Source of the DNA: Streptomyces qinzhouensis
GTDB lineage: Bacteria > Actinomycetota > Actinomycetes > Streptomycetales > Streptomycetaceae
Assembly (NCBI RefSeq): GCF_007856155.1
Contig: NZ_CP042266.1
Span: 6,138,001-6,202,000, forward strand
DNA length: 64,000 nt
Reading direction: 5' to 3'
In this document: one piece after another, positions 27,809-36,324 of the stretch
Numbering within the stretch: the first letter of the stretch is position 1
Layout of the letters: each line of letters begins with the position of its first letter
The notes under the pieces: generated by a model
What the model was told of the DNA's origin: nothing
Databases searched by the model: none
What the model saw: the letters and a program-made list of their open reading frames with translations, nothing else
Made by a program: the position numbers and the translations under genes

Positions 27809-29488
27809 ATGATGAGCAGCCCCGACAGCCCCGACTCCCGAGCGCCCCGGGCCGCGGCCACGAACGCCGCATCGGCACGCACCCGCACCCGCACCCGCGC
27901 CGGAGGCGACGGCAAAGGCATCGCCCTGGTCGTCATCGCCTCCTGCCAGTTGATGGTGGTCCTGGACATCACCATCGTGAACATCGCGCTCCCGCACATC
28001 CAGAGCGACCTGCACTTCTCCACCACCGATCTGTCCTGGGTGGTCAGCGCCTACACCCTGACCTTCGGCGGGCTGCTCCTGCTCGGCGGGCGGACCGGCG
28101 ACATCCTCGGCCGCCGCCGGATGTTCATGGTCGGCGTCGCGCTCTTCGCCGTCGCCTCCCTCCTCGGCGGCCTCTCCCAGAACGGCGGCCAACTTCTCGC
28201 AGCCCGGGCCCTCCAGGGCGTCGGCGGGGCCATCGCCTCCCCGACCGCGCTGGCCCTGATCACCACCACATTCCGCGAGGGCCCCGAGCGGAACCGGGCG
28301 TTCGGGGTGTTCGCCGCGGTCTCGGCGGGCGGCGGGGCGATCGGGCTGCTGGCGGGCGGCATGCTCGTGGAGTGGCTCGACTGGCGTTGGGTCCTCTTCG
28401 TCAATGTGCCGATCGCGGCCCTGATCCTGCTGGCCACCCCACGTCATATCGCGGAGTCCGAGAGACACCCCGGACACTTCGACATCGCCGGGGCGCTCAC
28501 CTCGACCCTCGGCATGGTCGCCCTGGTGTACGGCTTCATCCGGGCCTCCCAGCACGGCTGGAGCGATCCGCTCACCCTGGCCTCGTTCGGTGCCGCGATC
28601 GTGCTGCTCACAGTGTTCCTGCTGGTGGAGCGGAGCTCCCCGCAGCCGATCACCCCACTGCACATGTTCGCCGAGCGCAATCGCGCCGGGACGTACGCCA
28701 TCATGCTCTGTCTGTCCGCCGCGATCTTCGGCATGTTCTTCTTCCTCACGCTCTACGTCCAGGACGTCCTCGGCTTCAGCCCGCTCACCGCGGGCCTGGC
28801 GTTCCTGCCCGTCAGCGCCGTGATCGCGATCGGTGCCACCGTCACCTCCCGGCTGCTGCCCCGCTACGGCCCCAAACCGTTCATCGTCTGCGGTGCGCTG
28901 CTGGCCGCGGGCGGACTGAGCTGGCTGACCCGGATCGACGTCGACTCGACCTACGCCGGAAGCGTGCTGGGGCCGATGCTGGTCTTCAGCGCCGGGATGG
29001 GCATGCAGTTCGTCTGTCTCACCCTGACCGCGGTCTCCGGTGTCCCCCGGCGCGAGACCGGCGCGGCCTCCGGGCTGCTGAACGCCTCCCAGCAGGTGGG
29101 CGGGTCGCTCGGGCTCTCCATCCTGGTCACCGTCTTCGGCACGGCCGCCGCGGACGAGGCCCGCGGGCTGGTCCCCGGTTTCCTGGCCCTGGCGAGCCCG
29201 GCCGAGCGGGCCGCCTTCCGCCGTACCGGCCAGCTGCCGCAGCCATGGGCGGCCGAGGTCCTCACCCACGGGATAGCCATGGCGTTCGTGACGGCGGCCG
29301 TCTTCGCCGTGATCGCCGCCGTGATCGCCTTGGTCGTCCTCCGGATCCGGCCCGCCGATCTCGAACGGCTCCAGGGCAGCGCCCCCGCCCCGGCTCCCGA
29401 TCCCGCCCCGGCTCCCGATCCCGCACCCGGTCCGGGCGCCGCCCCTACCCCGGCCCCGGGCCCCGCACCGGCCCCCGGCGACAGCTGA
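27809..29488 (+). CDS. MFS drug-efflux transporter, DHA2 (14-TM) family
   Basis: 559 aa from ATG 27809 with GGAGGG 8 bases upstream. After a 35-residue basic leader come about 14 membrane segments. Motif C/D1-like signatures: QLMVVLDITIVNIALPHIQ in TM1, GGRTGDILGRRRMF in the loop between TM2 and TM3, and RALQGVGGAIASPTALALI. The final 40 residues are a Pro/Ala repeat tail (APAPDPAPAPDP). Proton-driven export of a drug or metabolite is likely; there is no adjacent regulator. It may export an intermediate of the upstream CoA pathway but the 163-base gap leaves this open. Confidence 0.9.
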   Translation: MMSSPDSPDSRAPRAAATNAASARTRTRTRAGGDGKGIALVVIASCQLMVVLDITIVNIALPHIQSDLHFSTTDLSWVVSAYTLTFGGLLLLGGRTGDILGRRRMFMVGVALFAVASLLGGLSQNGGQLLAARALQGVGGAIASPTALALITTTFREGPERNRAFGVFAAVSAGGGAIGLLAGGMLVEWLDWRWVLFVNVPIAALILLATPRHIAESERHPGHFDIAGALTSTLGMVALVYGFIRASQHGWSDPLTLASFGAAIVLLTVFLLVERSSPQPITPLHMFAERNRAGTYAIMLCLSAAIFGMFFFLTLYVQDVLGFSPLTAGLAFLPVSAVIAIGATVTSRLLPRYGPKPFIVCGALLAAGGLSWLTRIDVDSTYAGSVLGPMLVFSAGMGMQFVCLTLTAVSGVPRRETGAASGLLNASQQVGGSLGLSILVTVFGTAAADEARGLVPGFLALASPAERAAFRRTGQLPQPWAAEVLTHGIAMAFVTAAVFAVIAAVIALVVLRIRPADLERLQGSAPAPAPDPAPAPDPAPGPGAAPTPAPGPAPAPGDS

Positions 29489-29588
29489 CGCCCCGGGCCG
29501 ACGGCCGCGCCGGTCAGCGGCGGGGAATCCGTGACACACGTCCCTGACCAGGCATGGAGCGGGGCTCTGCCCCCGACCTCCGGAGGTG

Positions 29589-29628
29589 GCGCAAGCGAGT
29601 TGTAGCATGCTCCGCGGCAAGCTTGCGC
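29589..29628. promoter_or_regulatory. Double palindromic element upstream of the DUF2617 operon
   Basis: GCGCAAGC (29589-29596) and GCTTGCGC (29621-29628) form an 8-bp inverted repeat 24 bases apart. The right arm overlaps a perfect 10-bp palindrome GCAAGCTTGC (29617-29626). It lies about 40-75 bases upstream of the first start codon in the operon and looks like a two-site operator. Confidence 0.5.
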
Positions 29629-29664
29629 GGTCGTGAACCGCGGTAGTGCAACACGGGGGGCGTG

Positions 29665-29769
29665 ATGGTGGGGGAGAAGGCTGCCGTTCTCATGGGCACG
29701 GCAGCGGGGAACGCCCCGCCGGGCGGTCACGCCGCGGCCCCGGGCCGCCGTCCGGACGGCTGCGGATGA
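29665..29769 (+). CDS. Possible 34-aa leader ORF upstream of DUF2617 gene
   Basis: MVGEKAAVLMGTAAGNAPPG and a further 14 residues. A six-G run 4 bases before the ATG could act as RBS, and a GTG start one codon earlier is also possible. Its TGA overlaps the DUF2617 ATG by 4 bases (ATGA), the usual layout for translational coupling. A 7-bp hairpin (GCTGCCG at 29680-29686, CGGCAGC at 29699-29705) lies inside it. I do not recognise the peptide; it could be a regulatory leader or chance. Confidence 0.35.
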   Translation: MVGEKAAVLMGTAAGNAPPGGHAAAPGRRPDGCG

Positions 29770-30293
29770 GCGCTCGCTCCCTCGCGACCCCGTACCAGGA
29801 CACCGACGCCGACCAGCTCTCCTTCGCACTCGGCCATCCCCCGATGGCGGCCCTCGCCGTCCGTGACATCGACCTCGGCGGGCTCGCCGTTCAGCTTCGG
29901 CTGCTGGGCGCCTCGCACCAGGTCTTCGCCGGACCCGTTGCCGAGACGGTGGCCTGTCTGCCCGGCGGCGCGGGGGGTCTGCCGGACACCGTTCGGGAGA
30001 TCGACGGCTGGCAGTATCGTTTCCGCGCCCAGGTGCACCGCTATCCGCCCGAGGAGTTCAGCCGGCGGGTGGCCCGTATCGTGCATCGCGCCGACACCCA
30101 CCCCCATGCGCTGTACGGGGTCTTCCCGGGCGATCCGGAGGCGGTCACGGCCCTGACCGTCGATACCGGGACCGGCCCCGGGGACGACGGCGACGACGCC
30201 CCCGCGGGCCCCGGGCTCAACTGGCGTACTTGGCACACCTACCCGCAGAGCCGCCGGATCGTGGCAACGCACTCCCGGCTGGAGGCCCGATGA
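29766..30293 (+). CDS. DUF2617 family protein
   Basis: 175 aa from ATG 29766 (MSARSLATPYQDTDADQLSF). Conserved features: LAVRDIDLGGLAVQLRLLGASHQVF and WQYRFRAQVHRYPPEEFSRRV. Unknown function, no signal peptide. Overlaps the next gene by 4 bases (ATGA). In actinobacteria DUF2617, DUF4247, DUF350 and a membrane-anchored aminopropyltransferase form a conserved operon, and all four occur here in that order. Confidence 0.85.
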   Translation: MSARSLATPYQDTDADQLSFALGHPPMAALAVRDIDLGGLAVQLRLLGASHQVFAGPVAETVACLPGGAGGLPDTVREIDGWQYRFRAQVHRYPPEEFSRRVARIVHRADTHPHALYGVFPGDPEAVTALTVDTGTGPGDDGDDAPAGPGLNWRTWHTYPQSRRIVATHSRLEAR

Positions 30294-30706
30294 AGACCGC
30301 CCGACGCATCAGCGTGATACTCCTCGCCGCGGCAGCGCTCACCGCCTGCTCCAGTGACGACGACAAGGACGCCACCAAGTACAACGACGTACCGATCCAG
30401 TGGATCCGCGGCGAGTACACCGCGAGCCCCAGCGGCTACACCGACCCGGTCGACGACCACAACACGGTTGCCGACGAGATCCACACCAACACGGCGTCCC
30501 GTGACCGCGTCTCCGGCGCGAGCACGGTCTACCTCCGCTACGACGACGACATCGTCGCCGTCACCCGGCAGCCGCGCGGCAGCCTGATCGAGATTCAGGA
30601 CTACCGCTCCGGCTACTCGCGCTGGCACCACCACCTCCGCACCTCGTCCTGGCCCGACCCGGCGACCCAGAGCTTCCGCGGCGGCGGCCCCGGCTCCGGC
30701 AAGTGA
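30290..30706 (+). CDS. DUF4247 lipoprotein
   Basis: 138 aa. Signal peptide with lipobox LTACSS, Cys at about residue 20, predicted to be anchored on the outer face of the membrane. The mature part includes PIQWIRGEYTASPSGYTDPV and TVYLRYDDDIVAV. Function unknown; operon context links it to the membrane aminopropyltransferase. Confidence 0.85.
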   Translation: MKTARRISVILLAAAALTACSSDDDKDATKYNDVPIQWIRGEYTASPSGYTDPVDDHNTVADEIHTNTASRDRVSGASTVYLRYDDDIVAVTRQPRGSLIEIQDYRSGYSRWHHHLRTSSWPDPATQSFRGGGPGSGK

Positions 30707-30764
30707 GCCCCGTCCCCGCCACCGTTCCCCCGAGTCCGTGAAGACGTCCCCGAAAGGCATCCCC

Positions 30765-31202
30765 GTGGCAGAGATATTCGAGTCGGCAGGCACCGCCCTG
30801 CTCTACGGACTCGTCGGCTTCGTCGTGATGGCGGCCGGTTTCATCGCCCTCGACCTGGTCACCCCCGGCAAGCTCTTCCATGTCGTGTGGTCGGAGCGCA
30901 ACCGCGGTGCCGCCGTTCTGCTGGCCGGTCAGACCCTCGCGATCGGCCTGGTCATCGAGGAGTCCATCCGGGCCAGTGAATCCGAGCAGGGCCTGGGCCA
31001 CGGCCTGGTCAGCACGCTGCTCTACGGAATGGCCGGGGTGGTCGTGATGACCGTGATCTCCCTGATCGTCGGTCTGCTGACGCCCGGCCGGCTCGGCGCC
31101 GCCGCCCTGGAGGACGACGGCGACCGCCCCCACCCCGCCGCCTGGGTGATGGCGGCCACCTATCTCGGCGCGGCCTTCATGGTCGGCGCCGCCGTCTCCT
31201 GA
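30765..31202 (+). CDS. DUF350 membrane protein
   Basis: 145 aa from GTG 30765 (MAEIFESAGTALLYGLVG), chosen because AAAGG lies 7 bases upstream; another GTG at 30738 lacks an RBS. Four membrane helices in two repeated pairs (LLYGLVGFVVMAAGFIALDL and LLYGMAGVVVMTVISLIVGL), the internal duplication typical of DUF350. Function unknown. Confidence 0.85.
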   Translation: MAEIFESAGTALLYGLVGFVVMAAGFIALDLVTPGKLFHVVWSERNRGAAVLLAGQTLAIGLVIEESIRASESEQGLGHGLVSTLLYGMAGVVVMTVISLIVGLLTPGRLGAAALEDDGDRPHPAAWVMAATYLGAAFMVGAAVS

Positions 31203-31221
31203 ACCCGGGACCGGACCCACG

Positions 31222-32826
31222 ATGAGCACCACCACGGAGGAGCGCGCCACCCCTACCGCCGCCGAGGAGGACATGCGCATCCCCACCTCCAGGGGTGCGC
31301 GGTTCCTGCTGATGCTCGCCGTGTTCATCTGCGCGGCCTGCGGACTGATCTACGAGCTCGCGCTCACCGCGCTCGGCAGTTACCTCATCGGCAACTCCGT
31401 GATGCAGACCTCCGTGGTCCTGTCCGTCATGGTCTTCGCGATGGGCATCGGCTCCCTCGCCGCCAAACCGCTCCAGAAGCGGGCGGTCGGCGGCTTCGCC
31501 CTCGTCGAGGGCGCCCTGGCGCTCGTCGGCGGACTGTCGGTGCTGATCCTGTACGTCTGCTTCGCCTGGCTCCGCATCTACATGCCCGCCATGATCGTGG
31601 TGTCGTTCGTGGTGGGTCTGCTGATCGGCGCCGAGATCCCGCTGCTGATGACGCTTCTCCAGCGCATCCGCCGCCAGGAGGCGGGCAGCGCGGTCGCGGA
31701 TATGTTCGCCGTCGACTACATCGGCGCCCTGGTCGGCGGCCTCGCCTTCCCCCTCCTCCTGCTCCCGGCCTTCGGCCAGTTGAAGGGAGCTCTGGTGGTG
31801 GGCGCGGTCAACGCGGTCGCCGGGGTGATTGTCGTCCTGTGGATCTTTCGGCGGGAGACCCGGCGGATCGTCAGAGTGGGCCTGCTCGCCGGGATGGCGG
31901 CCGTACTCGCGGTACTGGGCACCGTCTACGTCCTCGCCGACGAGATCGAGGTCACCGCGCGGCAGCAGCTCTACCGCGACCCCATCGTGCACGCCGAGAC
32001 CACCCCGTACCAGGACATCGTCCTCACCCGGTCCACCGCGTTCACCGGCTCGCCCGATCTGCGGCTCTTCCTCAACGGCGACCTGCAGTTCTCCTCGGTC
32101 GACGAGTACCGCTACCACGAGAGCCTGGTCCACCCCGCGATGGCGGGACGGCGCTCCTCGGTGCTGATCCTCGGCGGCGGCGACGCGCTCGCGCTGCGCG
32201 AGGTCCTCCGCTACGACGACGTGAAGCAGGTCACCCTGGTCGACCTCGACCCGGCGGTGACCGATCTGGCCCGGACGTACGGCCCCCTGCGCGAGCTCAA
32301 CGGCGACGCGCTCGACGATCCCCGGGTGACCGCGGTCAACGCCGACGCCTTCAACTGGCTGCGGGACGCGCGGCAGCGCTACGACGCCGTCCTGATCGAC
32401 TTCCCGGACCCCGATACCGCGTCTCTGGCCAAGCTCTACAGCGTGGAGTTCTACCATCTGCTCGGCCGGGTGCTGAATCCCGGGGCGCGCATTCTGGTGC
32501 AGGGCGGATCGCCGTTCTTCGCCCCCAAGACGTACTGGTCCGTCGTCGAGACCATCGCCGAAGCCGGCTATGCGACCACCCCCTACCAGGTGGACGTGCC
32601 CAGCTTCGGCAACTGGGGCTTCGTCCTGGCCACCCGGGGCAAGGACGCCCCCGATCCCGTACTGCAACTGGCCCCCGACGTACCGCGACTCCGGTTTCTC
32701 GACACCGCCGTCCTGAAGGCCTCGACCGTCTTCCCCGTCGACCGGCGGCCCCGTGACGTACGCGCCAGCACGCTGATGGACCCGGTGGTCCTGGAGTACA
32801 CGCGCCACGAGTGGCGGGACTACTGA
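31222..32826 (+). CDS. Membrane-anchored spermidine synthase-like aminopropyltransferase
   Basis: 534 aa. The N-terminal 230 residues contain about 7 membrane segments (e.g. MLAVFICAACGLIYELALTA). The C-terminal 290 form a spermidine synthase domain: YQDIVLTRS, LRLFLNGDLQFSSVDEYRYH, the SAM-type motif SVLILGGGDALALREVL, TLVDLDPAVTDLAR and the catalytic-loop DFPDPDT. Such fused enzymes may make unusual polyamines or modify a membrane-associated substrate with decarboxylated SAM. No speD is nearby. Last gene of the DUF2617 operon, followed by a terminator. Confidence 0.9.
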   Translation: MSTTTEERATPTAAEEDMRIPTSRGARFLLMLAVFICAACGLIYELALTALGSYLIGNSVMQTSVVLSVMVFAMGIGSLAAKPLQKRAVGGFALVEGALALVGGLSVLILYVCFAWLRIYMPAMIVVSFVVGLLIGAEIPLLMTLLQRIRRQEAGSAVADMFAVDYIGALVGGLAFPLLLLPAFGQLKGALVVGAVNAVAGVIVVLWIFRRETRRIVRVGLLAGMAAVLAVLGTVYVLADEIEVTARQQLYRDPIVHAETTPYQDIVLTRSTAFTGSPDLRLFLNGDLQFSSVDEYRYHESLVHPAMAGRRSSVLILGGGDALALREVLRYDDVKQVTLVDLDPAVTDLARTYGPLRELNGDALDDPRVTAVNADAFNWLRDARQRYDAVLIDFPDPDTASLAKLYSVEFYHLLGRVLNPGARILVQGGSPFFAPKTYWSVVETIAEAGYATTPYQVDVPSFGNWGFVLATRGKDAPDPVLQLAPDVPRLRFLDTAVLKASTVFPVDRRPRDVRASTLMDPVVLEYTRHEWRDY

Positions 32827-32847
32827 GCCACGCGGGGCGGGGCGATT

Positions 32848-32878
32848 CCGGGCGGGTCCTGATCCAGGGCCCGCCCGG
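32848..32878 (+). terminator. Terminator of the DUF2617-aminopropyltransferase operon
   Basis: CCGGGCGGGTCCT (32848-32860) pairs with AGGGCCCGCCCGG (32866-32878), 13 bp with one G-U, loop GATCC, 22 bases past the stop. Confidence 0.85.
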
Positions 32879-33113
32879 CCGCGTACGCGCGGGGAGTTCA
32901 ACTGACGCGGAGCGGAGCGGTGTTCGCGCGATACGTTCCCGGCTGGAGCCGTAACCACGGAGTCCCCGGGGTATCCCCGGAACAGCGTTTCCGCCGCGGG
33001 CCCCTGGATCAGCCGGTCCGCGCGTCCGTCCTCGCGCCCCACACCCGGTGGGCCGGGGTTCCCTGTCCCGACTCGCCGCGCGACCGCCGCGGCGGTTCAG
33101 CGAAAGGACACCC

Positions 33114-33566
33114 ATGCGTCGTACGCTCTCGGCCACCCTCGCCACGGCGGCATCGGCCGTGCTGGTGGGTACCGTCATGGCGGGCCCCGCCGCCGCCGTT
33201 CCCGCGGACAAGCCGCAGATCCTCTCGCAGTGGACGCAGACCAGTGCGAGCAGCTACAACTCCTGGTCGGCCGCCCGCGGCAACCAGGGCGGCTGGTCCG
33301 CGTACCGGTTCGACTGGTCCACCGACTACTGCTCCAGCTCGCCCGACAACCCCTTCGGCTTCCCCTTCCAGAACTCCTGTGCCCGCCATGACTTCGGCTA
33401 CCGCAACTACAAGGCGGCGGGCTCGTTCAGCGCCAACAAGGCCCGGCTGGACAGCGCCTTCTACGAGGATCTCAAGCGGGTGTGCGCGGGGTACGGCGGA
33501 GCGACGAAAGTGACCTGCAACAGCACCGCTTGGACGTACTACCAGGCGGTACGTGCGCTGGGCTGA
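33114..33566 (+). CDS. Secreted phospholipase A2
   Basis: 150 aa from ATG 33114 with AAAGGA upstream. Signal peptide of about 30 residues ending AVPA. The mature part matches the prokaryotic PLA2 family first described in Streptomyces violaceoruber: a calcium-binding FDWSTDYCS, then the catalytic SCARHDFGYRNY (His-Asp), and four cysteines for two disulfides. It hydrolyses the sn-2 ester of phospholipids outside the cell. Convergent with the TetR gene. Confidence 0.93.
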   Translation: MRRTLSATLATAASAVLVGTVMAGPAAAVPADKPQILSQWTQTSASSYNSWSAARGNQGGWSAYRFDWSTDYCSSSPDNPFGFPFQNSCARHDFGYRNYKAAGSFSANKARLDSAFYEDLKRVCAGYGGATKVTCNSTAWTYYQAVRALG

Positions 33567-33664
33567 GCCGGACGGAGCGCGGTGGGCGGACGCGGCGGGC
33601 CGACCGCCCCTGGTACGGCCGTCCTCCGGACGGACGCTTCCGCCCGCGCCCACGCACGTACCCA

Positions 33665-33707
33665 CGGTTCGGGCCCGCGACGCGCACCGTGTCGCCGGCC
33701 CGAACCG
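33665..33707. terminator. Bidirectional terminator between PLA2 and TetR genes
   Basis: Outer stem CGGTTCGGGCC (33665-33675) with GGCCCGAACCG (33697-33707), 11 bp; after one C-C mismatch an inner stem GCGAC/GTCGC of 5 bp; 9-base loop. It sits between two convergent genes. Confidence 0.85.
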
Positions 33708-33732
33708 GCTTCGGCCCCGCCCCGCCCCGCCG

Positions 33733-34596
33733 TCAGGCGCCCGGCGCCCCGCGTGCCGACCGGACCCGGCTCTCCACCCCGTCCAGCAGCCGCTGGAGTC
33801 CGAAGTCCAGGCTGGGCACGATGTCGTTGTACGCGGTGTCACCCGGTTCGAAGACCCCTGACGCCACCAGCCGGGACAGGGCGGGGAACCGGCTGCCGTC
33901 CATGAGTTCCCGCATCGCGCGGGCGTAGTTCTCACCCATCTCCCGGACGGTCACGCCGGTACGGTCCGGAGCCTGCGCCAGTTCCCGGGAGGTCCGGGCC
34001 AGATCGCGTACGGCACCGCCGACGAACATCGCCAGGAACAGCATCTCGTCGTCCTCCAGGCCGATGTCCGCCACCTCCTGGAGCAGCGCGTCGAGCCAGG
34101 CGAGCTGATTGGGCCCGAGCGGCGGGGTGCTCATGGTGATGTCCAGCAGCCAGGGGTGACGGTCGTACACCTTCAGGATCGACCGGACCCAGTGGTAGAC
34201 ACCGGCCCGCCAGTCCCGTCCGTCCGGCGCACCGGAGTCCGGCCGGCCGGGCTCACCCGGCTCGTCGGCCGTTCCTCCGGCGCCGTCCGCGGATACCCCG
34301 GGCGCCGCCCGGCCCGGCGGCGGACCGATCGCCCGGTCGTACACGATGTCGACGAGCTGTTCCTTGCCCGGAACATAGCGATAGAGCGACATCGCCGTAT
34401 AGCCGAGGCGCCCGGCGACCTGCTGCATCGAGATGCCGTCGAGCCCCTCCTCGTCGGCGATTCCGATGGCTGTCGAGGCGATCTTCTCCACCGAGAGCCC
34501 TCTTTTGGGGCCCCGGGCGGAGCGCCCGGGGTCGCGGCCCCACAGCGCCTCCAGGGTCCTGGCCTGACTCTCCTTGGTCTTTCGACTCGCGCTCAT
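33733..34596 (-). CDS. TetR-family transcriptional repressor
   Basis: 287 aa from ATG at 34596-34594 (MSASRKTKESQARTLEALWG). The N-terminal HTH is SMQQVAGRLGYTAMSLYRYV; the C-terminal half is a TetR_C ligand domain (HPWLLDITMSTPPLGPNQLAW). Divergent from the ABC ATPase gene and probably its repressor. A Gly/Pro-rich insertion at residues about 100-135 separates the domains. Confidence 0.9.
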   Translation of the reverse strand: MSASRKTKESQARTLEALWGRDPGRSARGPKRGLSVEKIASTAIGIADEEGLDGISMQQVAGRLGYTAMSLYRYVPGKEQLVDIVYDRAIGPPPGRAAPGVSADGAGGTADEPGEPGRPDSGAPDGRDWRAGVYHWVRSILKVYDRHPWLLDITMSTPPLGPNQLAWLDALLQEVADIGLEDDEMLFLAMFVGGAVRDLARTSRELAQAPDRTGVTVREMGENYARAMRELMDGSRFPALSRLVASGVFEPGDTAYNDIVPSLDFGLQRLLDGVESRVRSARGAPGA

Positions 34597-34613
34597 CGCT
34601 CTCCGTGATCGGG

Positions 34614-34668
34614 TTGACAGTGTCGATGGAAACCCTGTATCGCTTATACCTGAGTTTACGGCGTATAC
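34614..34668 (+). promoter_or_regulatory. Promoter and operator-like region of the ABC ATPase gene
   Basis: TTGACA (34614-34619), 16 bases, TGTATC (34636-34641) is a plausible promoter in a clearly AT-rich 110-base divergent region. TATAC (34645-34649) and GTATA (34663-34667) form an inverted repeat directly downstream, suited to block transcription. The divergent TetR is the likely binder. Confidence 0.5.
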
Positions 34669-34706
34669 GGTTTCTGATTTCTGATGCACGGGGGAGTTGT
34701 GTCGGC

Positions 34707-35639
34707 ATGGCCGTCAGTTATGCGATCGAAGTGAAGGGGCTGCGCAAGTCGTTCGGCGCCGCGCGGGTGCCGGCCTCGGTCGACCTGCGCGTCGAGCGCG
34801 GGACGATGCTTGCGCTGCTCGGGCCCAACGGCGCCGGAAAGACCACCACGGTGCGGATCCTCACCACCCTGCTGGCGGCCGACGGCGGTACGGCGCTGGT
34901 GGCGGGCCATGACGTCGCCCGCGATCCGCGGGCCGTCCGCCGGGTGATCGGACTCACCGGTCAGGCCACCGCCGTGGACGAACTCCTCACCGGCGAGGAG
35001 AACCTGGAGATGATGGCGAGGCTGTTCGGCCTCCGCGCCCCGGCCGCCCGCCGCCGCGGGGCCGAACTGCCGGCGGAGTTCGGTCTGCGACCGGCCGCCC
35101 GGCGGCCCGTCAGGACGTACTCGGGTGGGCAGCGCCGCCGCCTCGACCTGGCGATCAGCCTGATCAGCCGACCGTCGGTGCTCTTCCTCGACGAGCCGAC
35201 CACCGGTCTCGACCCCACCAGCCGGGCGGGGATGTGGGAGACCATCCGCGGACTGCTGGCCGCCGGTACGACCGTCCTGCTGACCACCCAGTATCTGGAG
35301 GAGGCCGATCAACTGGCGCACCGGATCGCGGTGATCGACGGTGGCCGGGTGGTCGCCGAGGGTACCGCGGCCCAGCTGAAGAGCCGGATCGGCGCCGAGC
35401 GCGTGGAACTGTCCTTCGCCGCCGCCGATCTGCCCCTGGCCCGCCGGCTCTTTCCGGGCGACTGGCGGGACGGGGACCGGCTCAGCGTCCCGGTCGACGG
35501 TGCCGCGGATGTCCGCCGGCTGCTCAACCGGGCGGCGGAGAACGGCGCCGAGGTCGTCGCCATGGACCTGCACCGGCCGAGCCTCGACGACGTCTTCGCC
35601 GAACTGACCGGCGCGGGTGTTCAGGGGGTGCGGTCATGA
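34707..35639 (+). CDS. DrrA-type ABC transporter ATP-binding protein
   Basis: 310 aa from ATG 34707. Walker A GPNGAGKTTT, signature YSGGQRRRLDLA, Walker B VLFLDEPTTGLDP, and the daunorubicin-resistance ATP-binding C-terminal domain ending SLDDVFAELTG. It would drive an ABC-2 type exporter. The expected DrrB-like permease overlaps its stop (ATGA at 35636) but is broken, so this ATPase has no partner here and is probably non-functional as a transporter unless it pairs with a permease elsewhere. Confidence 0.92.
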   Translation: MAVSYAIEVKGLRKSFGAARVPASVDLRVERGTMLALLGPNGAGKTTTVRILTTLLAADGGTALVAGHDVARDPRAVRRVIGLTGQATAVDELLTGEENLEMMARLFGLRAPAARRRGAELPAEFGLRPAARRPVRTYSGGQRRRLDLAISLISRPSVLFLDEPTTGLDPTSRAGMWETIRGLLAAGTTVLLTTQYLEEADQLAHRIAVIDGGRVVAEGTAAQLKSRIGAERVELSFAAADLPLARRLFPGDWRDGDRLSVPVDGAADVRRLLNRAAENGAEVVAMDLHRPSLDDVFAELTGAGVQGVRS

Positions 35640-35778
35640 GCCGGGTCACCGCCTTCCGGCCGGGTGCGACCTTCCGGTCGGTAACGACGTCCTGGCCGCC
35701 TTCGTCTGGTGGGTACCGATCCTGGTCCTCGCCGCCGCCTTCACCGTGCACCGCTTCGCCCGGCGCGCCGGAGGGTGA
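35636..35778 (+). pseudogene. Remnant of ABC-2 (DrrB-like) permease with internal deletion
   Basis: An ATG at 35636 overlaps the ATPase stop, as in intact drrAB operons, and starts MSRVTAFRPGATF. Within 15 codons the signal passes to another frame: 35641-35778 reads PVGNDVLAAFVWWVPILV followed by a basic HRFARRAGG end and a TGA, which looks like the last membrane helix and tail of an ABC-2 permease. A whole permease is about 250 residues, so some 200 codons appear to have been lost, leaving the start and the end out of frame. Bases 35779-36005 hold nothing I can identify. Confidence 0.65.
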
Positions 35779-36005
35779 CCGCGCCTTCCTGGCGTGGGCC
35801 CACGAGGTGCGCGAGCCGCTCCGGCTCGAACCGGCGGAGGCCGTGCAGGGGTAGGTGATGGACCGTTACCGGACGGTCCGGCCGGTGTGCCCCGCACACG
35901 GTCTCGGGTACCACCCCGTACTCGTCGGGGGCAGCCCGCAAGGGGAGTGCTCGTCCGGGGCGCACCCGGGTCCCGATCCTCGACGAGCGCCGCCACTGAA
36001 CAGAC

Positions 36006-36040
36006 GCCGGATGCCGCTGTGAGACGCGGCGGCATCCGGC
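36006..36040. terminator. Terminator of the small secreted protein gene
   Basis: GCCGGATGCCG (36006-36016) and CGGCATCCGGC (36030-36040), a perfect 11-bp stem with a 13-base loop, 15 bases beyond the stop of the minus-strand gene. Confidence 0.8.
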
Positions 36041-36054
36041 AGCCGCCGCTGTTC

Positions 36055-36324
36055 TCAGCCGTTCACCCACAGTTCGGCCCGGCCGCCGCTGATCACCCGG
36101 CATTGCGTCGACACCCAGTCGCCGACGCTCAGCGACGCGAGGTAGCAGTCGTTGTAGCTGGGGTACGTGGCGAGATAGGTCCATGCGCTCGCCGCCGACG
36201 GGGCGGCGCCGGGGGCGGCGGCCTGAGCGGCGGCCGGACAGCTGAGGGCCGCGGCTGCCACGAGCGTTGCCGTCGCGGCGAATCGGCCGAGGGTTCGGGA
36301 AGAGCCGAATAAGAAGGAGGACAC
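36055..36324 (-). CDS. Small secreted protein of unknown function
   Basis: 89 aa starting MSSFLFGSSRTLGRF. Signal peptide with hydrophobic core and AQAAA cleavage region near residue 36. The mature part of about 50 residues has two cysteines (NDCYLASL and STQCRV) that could make one disulfide, and several aromatics (WTYLATYPSYNDCY). Not recognised. A following terminator and clean signal peptide support that it is real. Confidence 0.7.
   Translation of the reverse strand: MSSFLFGSSRTLGRFAATATLVAAAALSCPAAAQAAAPGAAPSAASAWTYLATYPSYNDCYLASLSVGDWVSTQCRVISGGRAELWVNG

Noticed and set aside
27425..29620. 731-residue minus-strand frame opposite the MFS gene
   Set aside because: Low-complexity antisense product; 14 membrane helices are clearly encoded on the plus strand.
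31177..33042. 621-residue minus-strand frame opposite the aminopropyltransferase
   Set aside because: Composed of repeated Gly/Asp/His/Glu antisense codons; the real gene is on the plus strand.
35859..36020. Short plus-strand frame starting MDRYRTVRPV after the permease remnant
   Set aside because: Runs into the terminator hairpin, has Arg/Pro-rich composition and no recognisable domain; likely decayed or non-coding DNA.
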